Assembly: GCA_007922305.1 (NCBI GenBank)
Contig: ML677460.1
Span: 656,899 to 720,898 of the forward strand
Source: Dermatemys mawii
Lineage: Eukaryota; Chordata; Testudines; Dermatemydidae
Direction of reading: 5' to 3'
DNA: 64,000 nt
The notes below the pieces were generated by a model. It had not been told where the DNA came from, ran no database searches, and worked only from the letters and a program-made list of their open reading frames with translations. How positions within the stretch are numbered: the stretch's first letter is position 1; each line of letters starts with the position of its first letter. A program made the position numbers and the translations under genes. Below, one piece after another: positions 20,405 through 31,093 of the stretch.

Positions 20405-22065
20405 GCTAAAGCCTTTCATAGACAGATGCTCCTGTATACTGAAGCACAAATCTAAAGATACCCCAAGCCAAACCAAAGTCGTCTTCTCCAATTTTCCACA
20501 CATTAAGTGTAACTTGCGTCCTTTTAGCTACAACTTCCCCTACAGTGACACTAAGAATCCTCTGATATTAATGTATTGACAGCATGCAGTATCAAGAACA
20601 CAGTTTTAAATAAAATGTATCATTTTAATAGGATCCTGAGTTAGTGTCTTAACAATATCATAGTACACCTTTCCATAGTCTTCAGAAATCACAACCTAAA
20701 TAATATTGCTCCTATGCTATGCCTTTCAATTACATTAGTTTGTGGCCAGTTTAATTTCAATGTTTTCCAGATAGTTTACTTATTCCACTTTCCTGCTGTG
20801 CTGCAAGATTAATATCAGCTTCAGCTACAAACTGATGGCACTATCACTACGTATTTACACTGACCGAGGCACTAGGAAATGTCCTTTAATAAGCTGCAGA
20901 GACAGCTCAGGGCAAAGACAAGAACAACAGAGGACATGGAAGTGTAAAATAAGCAGAACTGGACAACATAACTTTGTATGGTGAATAATACAGATAGGTT
21001 TGCTTACATTATTCATCCTGCAGAAAAGAGTGATGGCTTATAAATGGCCCACACTTTAAAGATTGCAGTCCGGACAAGCTGTATGATACACATTTCTAAT
21101 TGGGCTCAACCCTTCATTAGTATGATTGGGGATGGATGTTTCTTCCGCGGGATTTTGTTTAACAAGCAGTGATTAGGAGGTAAAAACAATTGGCAAAAAG
21201 TGAACCCTTGCACTCCAGATGGATGGCAGAGAAATTCTAATTACTCCGTCCCATATGGCTATTCAGGTTCTTCCCTAGGGAAGTTGCCCTCCACATATTT
21301 CATGAAGCAAAAGTCAGTTCTGGGTAACGTGTATGGATTTCTGTGCAGTAAACTTGATCTAAAAAAATACTTGATGCTGAAAAGGAAACATTAGGGAGAC
21401 ATTGTTTGAGCTGTTAGGTTTAGGTGGAAGAGTGGAGTTAAATGAGCTTTTTTCAAACATGTTGATGGCCAGCATTCTAATCCTGCTCCATAGGCAAGGA
21501 TATGACCCACTCCAAATTTCTGCTAGCAACACCTCAACAGTAGGAACTGATACTTTCCTCTGAAATAGGCCCGGTTCCGGTTTGGGACTCTGCTCAGCAA
21601 GTCCCACCAGAGATGCCTTTCTGTCAGTTTCCTGCTAAGACACAGAGCTAGTCCCCTCCAGATCAAGGGTGACACACACCCTGTGGGGGAGGGAGCCTGA
21701 ATCTTATTCCACTGCTGCCTGCGCTATCTCAGCTCTGTGGACGGGAGAAGATTTGATTCTGGGTCTGAGTCCTGCACATTTCACCATGACAACCACCCCT
21801 TCCTTTTTAAAGGAAAAGACCAAATAAGAAGCAAGTTCAGATCGGGAAAAAACTTGAGATACTGAGATCATGAAACTGGAGATCACATTTACAAAGACTG
21901 ACACCAATGTTACATGCACAGTTGAATCAAAACCTCATTGAATAACCCCATATGTAAAACATATTGTGCCAGCCACTCTGTTCCACGTGGCAGGTTGAGT
22001 GAGAACCGTCAGCTGTATCATTCAAGAAAGGGCAGCCTGCTAACGTGCCATGGGTACCTTGTGTA
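20405..22065. other. No gene seen
   Basis: No domain-bearing frame. Some purine-rich patches only. Confidence 0.5.
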
Positions 22066-22126
22066 TCCTAGAATATCTGGGTTGGAAGGGGCCTCAGGAG
22101 ATCATCTAGTCCAACTAGTCCAGTCT
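22066..22126 (-). repeat. Short CR1 3' end
   Basis: CTAGAATATCTGGGTTGGAAGGGGCCTCAGGAGATCATC is the inverted CR1 tail signature, only about 60 bp long. Confidence 0.6.
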
Positions 22127-22411
22127 AGTGACTTAACCATCACTCTCTCTCTCTCAGCATTAGTTACAGGTGCTGTTTGTGCCATGTTCATGAAGGTCAG
22201 GATCAGCATTTCCAAGCACAACTGTCATTAGGAGTTTAAGCCTAAGCAGTTAAAACTCTGTACTGAAATTTGGTACCAAGTGACTGGTTGGAACAAGCAT
22301 TGTGCCTAAGCTTCATCAACACCAAGGAAGCTGCAAGGTGCCATTACACCCTCAATTCAATTAACACTTTAAAAAATTCTCAGTACATTAAATGCTATAT
22401 TAAAAGACTGC

Positions 22412-22508
22412 AGAAGCAACAAGGAGTCCTGTGGCACCTTAAAGACTAACAAAAGTATTGAAGCATAAGCTTTCGTGGGCTAATACCCACTTCATCGGAT
22501 GCATGCAT
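22412..22508 (-). repeat. Penelope-like terminus, single arm
   Basis: On minus it reads CATCCGATGA, stem GTGGG...CCCAC, GAAA, GCTTATGC, then the common arm with AAGGTGCCACAGGACTCC. It has one arm only. The ribozyme-like box has U-to-C at its second base. Confidence 0.7.
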
Positions 22509-23320
22509 AACATGACTACCTGGCCAGGCGCTGCACCAGGACAGCGGGCCCGCGGCCGGGCGCTCTACCTAGACAGCGGGAATGGCACGCTGCCCGGAGC
22601 CTGGGAGAGAGGGCCAGCAACTGGCCAGGCGCTCATCCCGGGGAGCAGGCCAGAGGCTTGCACCCCTTCCGCTCCCCTCTAGATCTGGGGATCAGGACTG
22701 CTGTTTTGCTGCTCTTCACCCTGCTCTTCAGTGATGGGCAGTCATTTTCAGCACCATCTTCAGGGAAGATTCTACAGGCAGAACTCCACATTCTCAAGGT
22801 ATGACCTCACCACCCCTATGCAGCAGCGTGCCAAATCCCCTCCCTGTTTCCTTTTGCCTCACCCTGGAGAGCCTCAAGCGGAGGGAAACCACCTATGGCT
22901 GCAGCTGCTCCGACCTGGGTTCCTCTGCACATGGCACAGTTGCCTTGGTGCCAGCAGGGCCGGCAGTAGTCCTTGGTACCACCCCATGAAGCCCCTCCGC
23001 GTGCCACCCCTCATGAGTCATCTCACCACACTGTGCTAAAATTCATTATATACAAACTTTTAATCAACACAACCATGCAAACAGAACTCAAAATACAACA
23101 GTAAGAGCTGTTTTTGGGTGGGGCTGGGACATAAAGTTACAGGGGAGTTTACACTTGCCCTTTCTCATCCACATGGATTCTGGGACAGAGTACCATGGCT
23201 CAAAATTGTGTTGGGCACAGATGCCTGACAAATCCAGGCTCGAGTTTTTTCACAGTGCATGCCATCCTGTAGAACAGCAGTTTGAAATAAGGGCAGCAGC
23301 TGGGATTTTCTTTTCCCTTT
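22509..23320. other. No gene seen; GC-rich patch at 22520-22690
   Basis: The GC-rich part contains two imperfect repeats of a unit with TGGCCAGGCGCT and GACAGCGGG. The rest is ordinary sequence. I find no exon. Confidence 0.4.
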
Positions 23321-24419
23321 CAAAAATGAGTGCTGCAAAAAAAAGCGAACAATGCGTTTCGGCTTTTTAACAAAGAATGGAATACAAAATCTTTTTTCAC
23401 AAATGTGAACTCAAAGGCTGGATGCCTGATTTGTCAGGAGAGCATCATAGTGTTGAAGGAGTACAACTCGAATCACCATTTTTCAACAAAACATCCTAAT
23501 TAGGGCAGCAATTTAACAACTGAGCAAAGGGCACAAAAAGCTGAGCAACTGGCCACAAACTTAAAAACTCAGCAAAATATTTATTTGCAAGTCTGCAATT
23601 CAGGAAGCCACTACAAAGGCAAGTTACATTCTGCCTTTTAAAATCGCTAAACAAAATAAGTCTTTTTCTGAAGGGGAGTTTTTGAAAGAATGCATGGTTG
23701 ATGTTTCTGGCATGCTGTGCCCGCAATATCAAAACAAATTTGAGAACATTAATTTGTCACGAAGAACTGTTACTCGCCGTGTAGAAGTGATTGATGAACA
23801 TTTGGCTTCTGAGCTGAACAAGAAAGCATAGGGCTTTACGTTGTTTTCATTAGTTCTCGCTGCCAGTACTGACAAAGGACTCAGCACAGTTACTGATTTT
23901 TTTCAGAAGAATTGATGACAAATTTGAAGTCACAGAGGAATTTTTATCAATGGAATCAATGAAAAGCACAACTAGGGATCAGATTTATATGAGAAGGCGT
24001 CTGGGTGCCTTGAACATCTGAAGCTCCCTTGGAGTAAACTGGCACACGTAACCACAGATGGATCACCAAATTTAACAGTGAAAAATGTAGGACTTTTAAA
24101 AAGAATTCATGACAAAGTAAAAGAAGACCCTGATAAAGAGGTGATTTTTCTGCATTGTATTATACATCAGGAGACCCTCAGCAAAAATGTCCTGGACATT
24201 GATCACGTTGTTCGCTCAGCAGTGAAAATAGTGAACTACATAAGAGCGAGGGGACTTAATCATCGGCAATTCATTTCCCTTCTTGAAGACACTGACGCTG
24301 AACACCAGGACTTACTTTATCATACAAATGTCCATTGGCTCAGCCTAAGAAAGGTAGTGTAGTGAGTGTGGGAGTTCAGAGATGAAATTCGCACTTTTCT
24401 GGAGATGATTCCTTGAAAA

Positions 24420-24980
24420 AACTCATACAGATACAGACACAGGAATCATAACATTCAAAAACCAGTAGGACAACACGTCAGTCTTCCTGGCCATTCCATT
24501 AAAGACTTGATGGTGTCAGTTCTGAAACAGAAAAACGTCCAAAACAGACTCCAACAAGAAACTGAGGAACTGGAATTAATTTTCAAATTGGACACAATAA
24601 ACCAAGGACTAAATAGAACTTGCGAATGGTTCGCTCATTACACTAATTGATTGCATTTCCCTAATTTACCTTCAATAGTTATCTCCCCTGTCAGACACAG
24701 ATATCCATTTTTTCTCCTGCTGATAATGGCCCATCCAAATTAAGCAGCCTCTTAGAATTGGTATGCTGATGTACAACCTTTATTTTTTTTTTTCTTTCTT
24801 TCTCTTTCTTTCTTTCTTTCTATGTGTATAAATGCATCTTCTGTTCCATTCTATGCATCCGATGAAGTGGGCTATAGCCCACGAACGCTTAAGCTGAAAT
24901 AAACTGGTTAGTCTCTACGGTGCTATGAAGTCTTCCTCGTCTTATTTACGGATACAGACTAACACGGCTGCTAATTTTAA
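24420..24980 (+). mobile_element. Penelope-like element 3' end (endonuclease tail, UTR, terminus)
   Basis: Inserted in the hAT relic. The start reads HNIQKPVGQHVSLPGHSIKDL and NRLQQETEELELIFKLDTIN. These match the segment after the GIY-YIG endonuclease motif in Penelope-like proteins and align with the end of the element at 47794-50556. Then come a stop, a UTR with a TTTC-rich microsatellite, and the terminal motif at 24859-24910 (CCGATGA, stem GTGGGC/GCCCAC, GAAC), ending in ACAGACTAACACGGCTGC near 24973. Only the 3' 560 bp was inserted, as expected for 5' truncation. The insertion splits the transposase gene. Confidence 0.8.
24781..24822. repeat. Pyrimidine microsatellite (T)n(TTTC)n
   Basis: A run of T followed by TTTC repeats, inside the Penelope UTR. 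Confidence 0.9.
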
Positions 24981-25443
24981 ACCTTTGAGAAGATAGAGAA
25001 GACACTGGAGCTGGTGTCATGCCCACTGTCATTTGACTACAAGAAAGCCCCGCAAGACTTACAACTGGAGCTCATTGATGTCCAGTGCGATTCCACCTTG
25101 AAGGAAAAGTACAATTCAGAAAAACTGAACAAGTTTTTATGCCTCCTTGAGTGAAACAAAGTTCCCAAATATCCGCAAGATGGCAGAGAAAATCCTTGTT
25201 TTGTTTGGCTTCACTTATGTGTGTGAACAAACATTTTCCCTGCCAAATTCCAACAAATCTCATTACAGATCCCAGTCAACTGATCAGCATCTCAGCTCAG
25301 TATTGTGGATTTCCACAACAAGAATGACACCAGATTTTGATGCCATTGTAAAAAAGGGCGACGAGCTGCATTGTTCACATTAACTTAAGAGGGAGAGGAA
25401 AGGGGTTAAGTTTGATTTCATTATTGTCATATGTTGTTATGAT

Positions 25444-25503
25444 GGTGTGTGTGTGTGTATATATGTATGTGTGTGTATATATATATATATATTATATATA
25501 ATA
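25444..25503. repeat. (TG)n/(TA)n microsatellite
   Basis: GTGTGTGT, then TATATATG, then a TATATATAT run. Lies between the hAT coding end and its terminus. Confidence 0.9.
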
Positions 25504-25589
25504 AGGAAGGTTTATGTTTATTTCCAGTAAAATGTATCTTTATTAAATAGTTTATTTGAATATCTCTGAATTGTTAATTTCGTGAGCGT

Positions 25590-25735
25590 TCATGGCCCAT
25601 CATGAGGCAGTCGAAGGACAGGAAGTAGGAGGGGCTCGGAAAGGGGCGGGGCCAAGCTACCCAGCCCTCCATACAGTTTCGCAACATCAATGTGGACCTC
25701 GGGCCAAAAAGTTTGCCCATTCTTGCTTTAATACC
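25590..25735 (+). repeat. Right terminus of the hAT element
   Basis: The end GGGCCAAAAAGTTTGCCCATTCTTG and the subterminal GCCCTCCATACAG match the right ends of the non-autonomous elements at 18409, 37675, 45627 and 62228 (some in reverse). This links those elements to the transposase relic. Confidence 0.75.
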
Positions 25736-26687
25736 TTCACTTGGTCTGAAAAATAAAAGGTTTTAACAAAGATAACTGAAAAACTATACACTGAGAACAC
25801 CTAGTAAAAAAACAGGCTTGCAACTTCAGGAGAGAAATGGGATACAGGCAGGGAAAGTATATCCATGTTCAAGGAACATAAGCCTGTTAGTGCAGGTTCA
25901 CACAAGGTAACAAATTCCATATGCCACATAGCAGTGGACTTTTCCTTTCAGAAGATCTAGAAAATCACACACAACAGCTGCAATAAGTTTTTTGTATGTC
26001 TGTATATGTACAATGTGCATTTATTTAACAAACCTACCCTTGGCAGCGCTAAGGGCAGGCAGAGGAAGCTTCCCACCAGTCAGGGCTGGAAAAGGATCCC
26101 AAATTCAGCCCTGTGCTCCTCTCACTATCAAGGCAAGAGCGCTGCAGATAGCATGCTTGTTGTCTTTGTGGAGAACTCTCCTCATTTCCCAACAATCCCT
26201 TAAAGCAAACCTGGAGAACAGCGTTAGTTCCCTGGGTGGAATGCATCCTGCCCTTCACAGAAGTGAGACCGAAACAGAAGGGAACCTTCGGCACAGCAGT
26301 GCCTGCTACCCCACCCCACAAAAAATATTATGTGGGATGCTGGGGACAGATCCCATACACCAAACCCCACTTGCAAATATACATTTAGAGCAACAGTTCC
26401 ATTTGGACAGTTATTTGAGCATTCTGGTTTGCTATCTTGACTACAATTAGTAGAGACTTATGCAGAGTCATATACTGGAATCAAATTAAAGCTGTGACAA
26501 ACTACAGAGAGTGAGGAGATCTGAAGTTACAGCCAACTTTCTTCTGGCTCCTTGCTGTGCTACACAGCCATCAGGTTAGCATGCAAGACTAGCGATCTTG
26601 TGAGCTGCCTAGGTCATCTGCCTGAGCTTTCAGTTTCTTGATTTAAAACCGATATCACAAACCCGGTTTGTCACTGACAAGCACTCA
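25736..26687. other. No gene seen
   Basis: A 152-codon frame at 25992-26450 has no recognisable domain, and its codon content looks random. I do not call it a gene. Confidence 0.5.
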
Positions 26688-26696
26688 GCATGTGTA

Positions 26697-26819
26697 AGGG
26701 TGACCAGACAGCAAGTGTGAAAAATTGGGACGGGGGCGGGGGTTAATAGGAGCCTATATAAGAAAGACTCAAAAATCGGCACTGTCCCTATAAAAAAAAT
26801 CAGGACATCTGGTCACTCT
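26697..26819. mobile_element. MITE, AGGGTGACCAGA family, second copy
   Basis: The termini AGGGTGACCAGA and TCTGGTCACTCT bound 123 bp, reversed relative to the copy at 10151. The flanks GCATGTGTA and ACATGTGCG form a 9-bp target-site duplication with three mismatches. Confidence 0.8.
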
Positions 26820-26828
26820 ACATGTGCG

Positions 26829-29800
26829 CACACATTAGGAATGCAGAACAACATTGAAGACTCTCAGCTGAACATTGCTACCAAAAAGAAAGTGGATTTG
26901 AAGATTACATAATACCAGAATCTCCAGAAAAAGTGTAAATACAGGGATTTCACACCCTTCCCACATTCCCTTCCCCTCTGCAGCTACCACAGTTTAGTTT
27001 AGCTGCAGAAACTACTACACTAAGGCAGGGAATTGCTATTTAAGATAGCAAGAGAGATCAGTTCCCAAACTAAGCACACTGCTGGAAAAACAAAATACCT
27101 CTTTTCCCTCGTGTAGCATCCTCCTTCAAAAGCTGCAGGAGGAAATTTAACATGGAGAGGCACTGTTAGAGTAATCAGAAATGAAAGCAAGTTTGAAATG
27201 CTCCCACAACGGCTGAACCCGATACAAGCTACTATAAAAGCCACATCATAGAGTGCACCTTACAGGTTGTATAAATCCAAATCAAGAACTGGGGGCATAC
27301 TGAAGAAGGCAGTGCTAGGCACATGTAATTCTGGAGCATCTCCAATGTAAGTCTGGTTTGGGGACAGGAATGTGCTCGTTCTCTTACTAGTGAATGCAGG
27401 GATTCCTCAGAATTTTGCATAGCTGAAATTCTTGTCCCATCCTGCACAGAACCCACATCCGTCCAATTTCAGTGTCCCCTGATTTGTTCCAAAAGGAAGG
27501 AATAATGTCACAGACTGACGATACTACAAAGCCAGTGTATGCAGGGGGGATGGGCATTTGAACAACGGCAGCTAACAGTTCAAAATGTGTTTGGCTCATT
27601 AATGAGAGTGATTATACTCTGACAAATTAGTAAATGACATTGTGGTGCTATGCTTAGAAGATCTCAATTCTTCCTGGTAAAGCATGCTCTATTTGCAAGT
27701 AAAGAGTCATTCCCGGCCCCCACTGTTACCCCTGCAAACTCCCTTGGGATCTGAGAGAGAGAGAATTTGGCCTGCAGAATCTCTTTCCAATGGAGATGCA
27801 AGCCAGACAGAATCTATTCCCCATAACACAGGCAAAACCCATTTCCTTCAGTGTACACTCCAGCATGGGCTGGCCCACATACCCATCCACATGGGTGGAG
27901 CCACATACCCATCCACATGGGTGGAGCTAAGCCTTTAGCTTCATCCCAAGCAGTTAACATAAAGGGGAGTTTCAATGCATCTGTTTTGAAGCACTTCAAA
28001 CCACAAACAGCTCAATTCCTCTATCCCCTTTGTGCACGGAATTCTTTCCTAGTGTAGAGAAGAGACGCAGGGCAGGACAGTATAACCATGAACAGAGCTC
28101 CCACTAGGAAGTAGGGTTTCAAATAATCTGGTAACGGACACTGTTCAGGAAGGAACCTAGCCTTAAACACTCACCTTTCACAGTGAGCATTCTAAGACAA
28201 GAGATGTATGTTTTAACAGTCTCAGATCTGCTCATTTGCAGTTCTTGTCAGGAATCCCTTTCGCTCTGGGAAGGAAGGAGTGCTAATTTGGGAAAGTCTT
28301 TATGCAGAGGTTAGAAGATGCTGAGTCTCATTTTCAGGCACAGAGGGCCCTGGCTTGCTTATTTTTGCAAGTCATGAAAGAATTTCTACCAATAAGTTTT
28401 ATAAAATCTAAATTTTGAGTGGATGTCACTATCGTATCAGCAAGTATGCATCACACTTACTACTGCTATCGTTATCTCTACTTGACTTTTGCAAACTACG
28501 CCCATGCCCACTTGGTTATCAGGGACAGTGAATATTGCACATGTCCACACCAGCACTGTAAAAACAAGTGCAAAAAACCAGAAGAGTCGTCTGAAACTGC
28601 TGTCAGGACCCTGGGAATGCATCTCAACCCGTTCACACAGCAAAACTGTTACTTCACTAACGAAAGAAAAGAACCAACCGAAATGTTCTGCACAAAGAGG
28701 TGATGCAAGATGTTATAGCAACACTTTCACTCTGAAGTGATTGTTTTACTCCCTCTTAAAAGTCAATGAGCTGCCTTGGAAAGTTTCTACACTGGCACAT
28801 GAAGCTAAGCAAGGCCAGATTGTTCATGAGATTGAAATGGAAGAAAGCACCTTACATCTCTAGATCACCGATTTACATCTGCCGCAGGCCAGCTGTGACA
28901 AACTGACAGCTGTTTCTGGCCTATCTGAAGTGAATGCGGTGGGTTGCTATCCACTTCCTGACAGGCAAGTGTGCACATTACAAAGTGTCACCACCACAAG
29001 AGGCATCAATGGGTCCCTTGTTGATAGTTGCAGCAGAGGCACTGCTGGGTCACAAACAAGACCCCCTTCATCCCTAAGGTAGGTGGGATCGGGAGATATT
29101 CACAGAGCATGGTGGATCAGAGGGGAAGCTAACACTGCTGTTGCCTTATGGATGGAAAGTGTCAGTTTCTAGGACTACCAGTTGGACACCCTTGACCAGA
29201 ACTTACTTAGTCTTTAAAAATACCAGGTTCTGCTCTGAGGCCTGGCTCTTCAGCACCTCAGGGAAGGTGCTATGGGAGTGAGGAGCTGCTCAGTACCCCA
29301 CATGGGTATGGATGCAGGACTGATGGTTGTGAAGGAAATCCACTCTAGGGAAAGGATGAGGGCCAGGTTGGAGAGAATTAAAGTAGCTGCAGTGGAGAAA
29401 TATCCTTAACACTATCAGAGGAGAGGAGAGGAAAGAAACTGAGCAAGAGGTTCCCAAGTAGAATGTGTCCCATTTACAGCACTATCAGCCATCAACTGAT
29501 CTGGCAGACAAGCACAGCTGAGCAATCTGAAACATGAGGTCAGCAGATTTAGCAATGCAGTTACTATACATGGAGGAGGCGGCTGAGGGTTGCCATAAAC
29601 CAGTTATGACTAATCAGATCCCTTTTCTGCAACATTACGTATCTGTGAAAGTCCAAAGCAATTACTGGGTAACCTGTACAATGTCACCACAGCATCTCGA
29701 AACAGCTGCTGAAACACACTTGTCCCGGGCTGTTCTGAGTTCCACATGTTTACAAAACCCCAAGTGTTCACATTTAACAGTGTGCATTCATAGACTTACA

Positions 29801-30025
29801 TTTTAATGAGGGATTCATCCTGTCTGTGTCACTACATTCCACTGACAGGAGCATCATCTGGTTTTTAAGCTAGCTTTATTGTTTGATCCTTGTTTTGGAA
29901 AGGCCAGTCTTCTAACTGGCACTGAACCATTCAAGATGGCAGACCCTTAAATTGTACTCAGTTGACTGGAGCAATCAACTTGCTAATGGAAAATGGCACT
30001 ATTGACAGCTTTTCCATTATTCAAG
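26829..30025. other. Unassigned 3.2-kb stretch
   Basis: The longest stretch around here without a repeat I can name. Open frames are short and without domains. It contains a small tandem duplication (27874-27928) and is the best place in the first half of the window to look for conserved non-coding DNA. Confidence 0.5.
27874..27928. repeat. Two-copy tandem duplication, 26-bp unit
   Basis: The unit CACATACCCATCCACATGGG plus TGGAGC occurs twice in a row. Each unit contains the palindrome CCATCCACATGGGTGG-like core. Confidence 0.85.
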
Positions 30026-30952
30026 TGTCAAGGCTGATTCCCCATTCTGGCACTTCAAAGGCAGAAGGTGGGGGCCTGCAAGGATTCTAAACCTTAATAC
30101 GGACCACTCCAAACTTGTATTAAACTCCCAAGGTTACAGCTTTTCTCTGAGCTTGAATGGGTAGATGCCGCTACCATCCAACTGCAAAAACCCTTTTGAG
30201 AACCCAGGAAGATGCACTTGGGAATTCCTTCCTGTGGGGTACCCTTCAAGCCCTTTCACCCCTTTATTCCCCAGGGAAGAGAAGAGAAAGAAAAACAAAG
30301 GAAATCAGCTGTTGCCACCAGCTAATCAAACGTGCACAAACCTCTTAGAACACAAAATCCAACCCTGTTCTTTAAAAAAGGTAAATTTTATTAAAAACAA
30401 AAAGAAAAAACACATTTGAAAACTCACGTTATTGCTAGATTTTAAAAAAACACCTACAAAATTAAGCAGCAAGAACAATTTTCTTGAGGTCCAGCTTAAA
30501 GGTGACAAGTAAAACGAAACAAAAGCACCTCCAGTTAGCACAGAGGAGACCATAAGCTAAAAAGAAATAAACCTAATCGCGTCCTCCTAGACGTTTCCTG
30601 ATCTACTTACATATCTGAGGGTTTCAAGTAAGTTGTTTCTAAGTATGATTTGGATTTTTCATACCTGGTCCCAAGCTTCTTACAGAATAGTTCCAGCCCT
30701 GTCTCTGCTTCTTCCAGAGAATGACAGACAAAGGGGAAGTTTTTCCTCATTTAAAAAAGTTCTAGTCTTCCCATTGGCTCTTTTGGTCAGGTGCCCACTC
30801 CCTTTCTTTCACCTATATAAGGAGGCTTTTTAACCCCTTGTAGATAAAGCAAGTAGAGAACAACTACTAAAAGGGATTTTCTAGCTGGCTGGGTGTCCAT
30901 AAAAGGGAGCTTCCCCGTAAAGCCGTCCCCCCGCCCCCCCGCACAAATCACA
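30026..30952 (-). repeat. Gypsy LTR, minus sense
   Basis: The 927-bp block reads TGTCAAGG at 30026 and AAATCACA at 30952, so on minus it runs TGTG...GACA. Minus-sense signals are in the right order: a TATATA box near 30818 and AATAAA near 30390. It lies just beyond the 3' end of the minus-strand pol relic at 31094, as the 3' LTR would. A partial copy in the opposite sense is at 35638-35845. Confidence 0.8.
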
Positions 30953-31093
30953 GATGGTGCTGGCCAGCCTGGTTCAGGTCATGTCCACACCAGCTGGGAT
31001 TTTTTCTTGGCAGTTTAGGAAACAGAGTTAAGATACATGCACCTCCAATTTTACTACTAATCACATGAAGATTTAAATATTATTTTTGACATT

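Larger units (their letters stand above)
23325..25384 (+). pseudogene. hAT transposase relic, ZBED/GTF2IRD2-like
   Basis: On plus, frame-broken segments follow the order of the ZBED5/GTF2IRD2-type hAT transposase. The N-terminal part (23325-23860) is heavily decayed. The catalytic middle at 24044-24362 has VTTDGSP, IFLHCIIHQETL and NYIRARGLNHRQF; these are the acidic block, the C-H-x-x-H-like motif and the following helix. After a Penelope insertion (about 24420-24980) the C-terminal dimerisation domain is at 25030-25382, with FPNIRKMAEKILVLFGFTYVCEQTF and ISTTRMTPDFDAI. Stops and frameshifts rule out function. The terminus at 25735 matches the ends of the non-autonomous hAT elements elsewhere in the window, so this is a relative of the enzyme that mobilised them. 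Confidence 0.85.

Noticed and set aside
22520..22690. CpG-island promoter
   Set aside because: GC-rich but short, with internal duplication and no downstream exon; more like a repeat remnant.
25992..26450. Possible host exon
   Set aside because: No domain, no splice-site pair that bounds a conserved-looking frame, and codon content that looks random.
28419..28703. Cysteine-containing 94-codon frame as a small host gene
   Set aside because: Cysteine spacing shows no known pattern, and overlapping frames on both strands are equally open.
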